NCBI GenBank assembly: GCA_002068375.1
Contig: MVZL01000047.1
Coordinates: 1-8,478, forward strand
Reading direction: 5' to 3'
DNA length: 8,478 nucleotides
Source: Tenericutes bacterium ADurb.BinA155
GTDB taxonomy: Bacteria > Bacillota_I > Bacilli_A > RFN20 > CAG-826
Positions 5,410 through 8,478 of the stretch are shown one piece after another. Each line of letters opens with the position of its first letter. Position 1 is the stretch's first letter. The position numbers were made by a program, and so were the translations under genes. The notes beneath the pieces are model-generated. The model was given only the letters and a program-made list of their open reading frames with translations. It searched no databases and had not been told where the DNA came from.

Positions 5410-8367
5410 ATGGATACTTTCCTTTCGATTCTTCAACTTGCCGGCTTAGGCGCGATCGATATCGTTGTGGGCTTAGGCTTTTATTTCCTCGATAAATATA
5501 CGGCGTTTAAGCGCTGGAACTTCTGGCTGAAGCAGGCCCTCATCGGCTTGGTCTTTGGCGGTTTGGCGGTTTTAGGGACGGAGTTCGGGGTCAAGCTCGG
5601 CGATGCCATCATGAACGTCCGCGATGCCGCGCCTTTGGCGGCGGGCCTTTTCTTTGGCTGGCCGGCTGGCGTCATCGCTGGCGTGATCGGGGGATTGGAG
5701 CGTCTTTTCTCGGGCCTTTATGGGGACGCCGGTTCCTACACCGTCGTCGCTTGCACGATCGCGACCGCGATCGCCGGGATCTTTGGCGGTTTGCTTCGCC
5801 GCTTCATGTTCCAGAATAAGCGGCCGGCTTGGTACTACTCCTTTTCGACCGGGATCGTGGTGGAAGTCTTCCACATGCTTCTCATCTTCTTAACCCGGAT
5901 GGATCAGATCGACACCACCTTCAAACTCGTGCGCGCGATCTGCTGGCCGATGATCGGGATGGTCGCGATCACCCTCATGATCCTCTCGATGCTGATGGGC
6001 TTCTTCGATGGAGTCCGGATCCATCCGGTCCATCATGAGCACCGGCCCTTAGCCAAAAGCTTCCAACGCTGGCTCCTTTTATCGGTCTTATTGGGCTTCT
6101 TCGCCGCTTCTTCCTTCACCTATTTCACCCAGGTGAGCTTAGGGAAGAGCGATGCCGATAGCGTCCTCCAGCTCAATGTCGACGACGCGGTCAATGACGT
6201 GAGCGACACCACCGATAAGAACTTATTGGCCGTCACCAAGAACGTGATGAACCTCGTCAGCGCCTCTTCCTCGGATTATCCGGATTATTACACCGCGGGG
6301 ATGAGCAGCGACGACATGAAGGCGAACGCCACTCAGCAAAAAGGTTCGCAGCATCTTCAGACGATGCTTTCGGAACAGAATGTTTCCGACATCAACATCG
6401 TGAACTCGGCCGGCCTCATCATCTATAGCGAAACCCAAGGCTATATCGGCTTCAACATGAATGCCGGCGATAATAGCCAAGCCACCGAATTCTATAACGC
6501 GATCCTCGTCGATCATCAGGAGTCCTACGTTCAGCCTTATCAGCCGATCTCGATCAATTCCAATACCTGGATGAAGTATGCGGCCTATCAGTACACCTAT
6601 ACCGTCGGTGGGGAAAGCCGGATTGGCTTCGTCCAAGTCGGCTATAACTCCGACCGGTTCAAGCAAGCCCTTGAATCGAGCGTTTCGGGCTTAGCCAAAA
6701 ACCGCCATGTCGGAAAGACCGGATGCTTGGTGGTGGCGGATAGCAATTCCGTGATCGTTTCGGACTCCAAATACAATACCGGCAAGAGCCTCAGCGATAT
6801 TGGCCTCACCGTCGAAGCGATGAACGTCGAAGCCGGGACCCGCTTCATCGCGACCGTCTATGGCGAGAAGTCCTATTGCATGTTCAACTTCGAAGGTTAC
6901 TTCATTATCGGCATCTTGCCCCAAAGCGAAGTGATTCTCAATACCTCCCTTTCGGTCTATATCTCGGTTTTCATGGAAGTCGAGGTCTTCGCGATCCTCT
7001 TCATCGTGATCTACTTCTTATTGAAGCGCCTCGTCGTCGATAACTTCACCAAGGTGAACGCCGGGCTCGCCGCGATCACCAGTGGCAACCTCAATACCAC
7101 GGTCGATGTCAAAACGAGCGCTGAATTCACCGCGTTATCGGAAGATATCAATGAGACGGTCGTAACCTTAAAAGGCTACATTAAGGAAGCTTCGGAACGG
7201 ATCGATAAGGAACTGGAATTCGCCAAAGAAATCCAGCTTTCGGCTTTACCAAAACCCCTCGAGGACGATCCCCGCTTCCGCCTCTTCGCTAGCATGGCCC
7301 CCGCGAAAGAAGTGGGCGGCGACTTCTACGATTATTTCTTGCTCGGAGAAGACAAGATCGGCTTAGTGATCGCGGACGTCTCGGGGAAAGGAATCCCGGC
7401 CGCCCTCTTCATGATGAAGAGCAAGACCCTCATTAAGTCCTTGGCCCGTTCTGGCGAGACTTCGCCCGCCAAGATTCTTGAGAAGGCCAACGTCGAGCTC
7501 TGCAACGGCAACGACGCCGACATGTTCGTGACGGTTTGGGTCGGCATCTATGACTTCAAGAGCCAAGTCTTGTTGACCGCTAACGGGGGCCATGAGTTCC
7601 CGGCGATCCGGCATGGCGATGGGTCCTTCAGTTATTTCCATGATCGCCATGGCTTAGTCTTGGCCGCGGTCAATCAAAGCAAGTACGTCGATGAAAAGAT
7701 CACTTTGAATTTAGGCGATACCTTATTCGTTTACACCGATGGGGTGACCGAAGCCACTTCGAGCAACAACGAGCTCTTTGGGGAGGACCGCCTCCTCGCG
7801 ACCTTAAACGCCCACCAAGACGCGATCCCGCGGGAACTCCTTCCTTCGGTCAAAGCCTCGATCGATGCGTTTGTGGGCTCCGCTCCCCAATTCGACGATA
7901 TCACGATGCTCGCCTTCCACGTGATCGACCCGAAGGAACCGCAGCCGCTCCCGAATGAACTCGAACTCACCGCGACCCTTGGAAACGTTGAGGCGGCCAC
8001 CTCCTTTGTGAACGCCCACCTCGAACAATACCATTGCCCACCGAAAGCCAAAGCCGAGATCGATATCGCGATCGATGAGCTTTTCAGCAACATCGCCCAT
8101 TACGCCTATAACCCCGAAGTGGGACCGGCGACCTTGCGGGTCGAAACCAAAAAAGACCCCCTCACGGTCCTCATCACCTTTATCGATAAAGGGGTGCCCT
8201 ATGATCCCCTCGCAAAGAAAGACCCGAATGTCCACGCTTCGAAAGAAGAACGCGAGATCGGGGGTTTAGGGATCTACCTCGTGAAGAAGACGATGGATGA
8301 CGTCGTCTATGAATACAAGAACGGTCAGAACATCCTGACGATCAAAAAGACGATCGAGCCGAAGTAA
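5410..8367 (+). CDS. Membrane sensor with fused PP2C/SpoIIE-type phosphatase and RsbW-like ATPase domains
   Basis: The protein has 985 residues. Residues 1-200 hold about six hydrophobic helices resembling the LytS-type 5TM receptor region (GLFFGWPAGVIAGVIGGLER, 79-98). A helix at 219-240 leads to an extracellular part, 242-512, that looks like a double Cache sensor (INIVNSAGLIIYSE; CLVVADSNSVIVSDSKYNTG). A helix (516-538), a HAMP-like linker (540-590) and a helical stalk follow. The phosphatase (about 601-840) shows GGDFYDYF (636-643), IADVSGKGIPAALF (654-667), NGGHEFP, YTDGVTEA (775-782) and QFDDITML (827-834), so its metal-binding Asp residues are present. The C-terminal HATPase (about 850-982) shows the N-box DIAIDELFSNIAHYAY (Glu890, Asn894), DKGVPYDP and GGLGIYLVKK (951-960). 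Inferred role: it phosphorylates and dephosphorylates the upstream STAS protein in response to an external signal. No SD precedes ATG 5410, so translation probably depends on the STAS gene. Confidence 0.94.
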   Translation: MDTFLSILQLAGLGAIDIVVGLGFYFLDKYTAFKRWNFWLKQALIGLVFGGLAVLGTEFGVKLGDAIMNVRDAAPLAAGLFFGWPAGVIAGVIGGLERLFSGLYGDAGSYTVVACTIATAIAGIFGGLLRRFMFQNKRPAWYYSFSTGIVVEVFHMLLIFLTRMDQIDTTFKLVRAICWPMIGMVAITLMILSMLMGFFDGVRIHPVHHEHRPLAKSFQRWLLLSVLLGFFAASSFTYFTQVSLGKSDADSVLQLNVDDAVNDVSDTTDKNLLAVTKNVMNLVSASSSDYPDYYTAGMSSDDMKANATQQKGSQHLQTMLSEQNVSDINIVNSAGLIIYSETQGYIGFNMNAGDNSQATEFYNAILVDHQESYVQPYQPISINSNTWMKYAAYQYTYTVGGESRIGFVQVGYNSDRFKQALESSVSGLAKNRHVGKTGCLVVADSNSVIVSDSKYNTGKSLSDIGLTVEAMNVEAGTRFIATVYGEKSYCMFNFEGYFIIGILPQSEVILNTSLSVYISVFMEVEVFAILFIVIYFLLKRLVVDNFTKVNAGLAAITSGNLNTTVDVKTSAEFTALSEDINETVVTLKGYIKEASERIDKELEFAKEIQLSALPKPLEDDPRFRLFASMAPAKEVGGDFYDYFLLGEDKIGLVIADVSGKGIPAALFMMKSKTLIKSLARSGETSPAKILEKANVELCNGNDADMFVTVWVGIYDFKSQVLLTANGGHEFPAIRHGDGSFSYFHDRHGLVLAAVNQSKYVDEKITLNLGDTLFVYTDGVTEATSSNNELFGEDRLLATLNAHQDAIPRELLPSVKASIDAFVGSAPQFDDITMLAFHVIDPKEPQPLPNELELTATLGNVEAATSFVNAHLEQYHCPPKAKAEIDIAIDELFSNIAHYAYNPEVGPATLRVETKKDPLTVLITFIDKGVPYDPLAKKDPNVHASKEEREIGGLGIYLVKKTMDDVVYEYKNGQNILTIKKTIEPK

Positions 8368-8375
8368 GCCTCAAT

Positions 8376-8399
8376 GAAATAAAAAGCGGACCGCTCCTT
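8376..8399 (-). terminator. Minus-strand terminator-like hairpin
   Basis: On the minus strand AAGGAGCG (8399-8392) pairs with CGCTTTTT (8388-8381) around a 3-base loop, with two G-U pairs, and is followed by ATTTC. It fits leftward transcription from a convergent gene better than rightward transcription: no T-tract follows on the plus strand, and I see no good terminator for the sensor gene. Confidence 0.38.
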
Positions 8400-8402
8400 A
8401 CA

Positions 8403-8434
8403 ATGAACTAGTCAAGTCAAACTAGACAGTTCAT
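8403..8434. repeat. Inverted repeat with internal near-direct repeat
   Basis: ATGAACT (8403-8409) and AGTTCAT (8428-8434) pair over 7 bp. GTC/GAC extend the stem past a bulged A. Inside it, AACTAGTCA (8406-8414) and AACTAGACA (8420-8428) are near-identical 14 bases apart. The plus strand then continues with six As, so this is not a rightward terminator. Its function is unknown. Confidence 0.45.
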
Positions 8435-8457
8435 AAAAAAGGCCGCGCATCACAACC
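8435..8457 (-). terminator. Possible minus-strand terminator next to the presumed convergent stop
   Basis: On the minus strand GGTTG (8457-8453) can pair with CGGCC (8445-8441), including two G-U pairs, and six Ts follow (8440-8435). The stem is weak, but the T-run lies just beyond a minus-strand TGA at 8452-8450, as expected at the end of a leftward gene. Confidence 0.28.
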
Positions 8458-8476
8458 CCGACTGAGCGAGATACTC
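8450..8476 (-). CDS. Possible last codons of a convergent gene, cut by the window edge
   Basis: The minus strand reads EYLAQSGL and then TGA at 8452-8450. Only eight residues are in view, so no family can be named. Support is contextual: both terminator-like structures downstream of it point leftward. Two other minus-strand frames also stay open to the window edge, so the choice of frame is a guess. Confidence 0.22.
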   Translation of the reverse strand, partial: EYLAQSGL

Positions 8477-8478
8477 GG

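Noticed and set aside
5572..5874. Long minus-strand open frames inside the sensor, deoD and other genes
   Set aside because: They are antisense to well-supported genes, have low-complexity Arg/Asp/Pro-rich translations and show no recognisable motifs.
8385..8399. Rightward terminator of the sensor gene at AGCGGACCGCT
   Set aside because: The plus-strand hairpin has only a 4-bp stem and is followed by CCTTAC, not a T-tract; the structure is better on the minus strand.
8368..8478. tRNA, riboswitch or other structured RNA gene at the right end
   Set aside because: No cloverleaf or recognisable riboswitch core is visible; the hairpins are short and adjoin A/T tracts.

Overview
The window reads as ordinary bacterial chromosome. 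It is dense, with GC content near the middle of the range by eye. It uses the standard code: TGA is a real stop at the end of the gene at 3967-5019, and TGG is used for Trp. Good Shine-Dalgarno (SD) sites lie ahead of deoD and the STAS gene. DeoD has the family's usual length and motifs, and partner-switching (STAS/PP2C/HATPase) parts are present, so a Bacillota-like (Firmicutes) organism fits. No marker fixes the lineage. I see no mobile element, tRNA, rRNA or CRISPR array.

Layout: (1) 2-1630 (+) is the 3' nine-tenths of glmS (glucosamine-6-phosphate synthase), cut by the window edge. (2) 1636-2040 (-) is a small, convergent, single-pass membrane protein resembling the start of an SPFH/band-7 domain. 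The strong intrinsic terminator facing glmS lies inside this gene. (3) A divergent 75-bp intergenic region holds a perfect 12-bp palindrome and promoter-like sequences on both strands. (4) 2116-5019 (+) is a tight four-gene run: an RDD membrane protein, the purine nucleoside phosphorylase deoD, a membrane-anchored NERD-like protein with an apparently lost catalytic motif, and a six-helix membrane protein with an acidic tail. (5) 5020-5107 is a short regulatory gap with a weak terminator-like hairpin, a possible -10 and a strong SD site. (6) 5108-8367 (+) is a two-gene signalling unit: a STAS-domain anti-sigma-factor-antagonist-like protein and a 985-residue sensor protein. (7) 8368-8478 is noncoding. 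It holds hairpins whose T-tracts face the minus strand and perhaps the last codons of a convergent gene.

The most interesting system is the signalling pair. One polypeptide carries a LytS-like five-helix membrane sensor, an extracellular double-Cache-like region, a HAMP-like linker, a PP2C/SpoIIE phosphatase and an RsbW-like histidine-kinase-type ATPase. The phosphatase and the ATPase both keep their catalytic motifs. The STAS partner, with the serine expected to be phosphorylated, is encoded 11 bases upstream. Kinase and phosphatase for one STAS switch would thus sit in the same receptor. No sigma factor is in the window, so the output is unknown.
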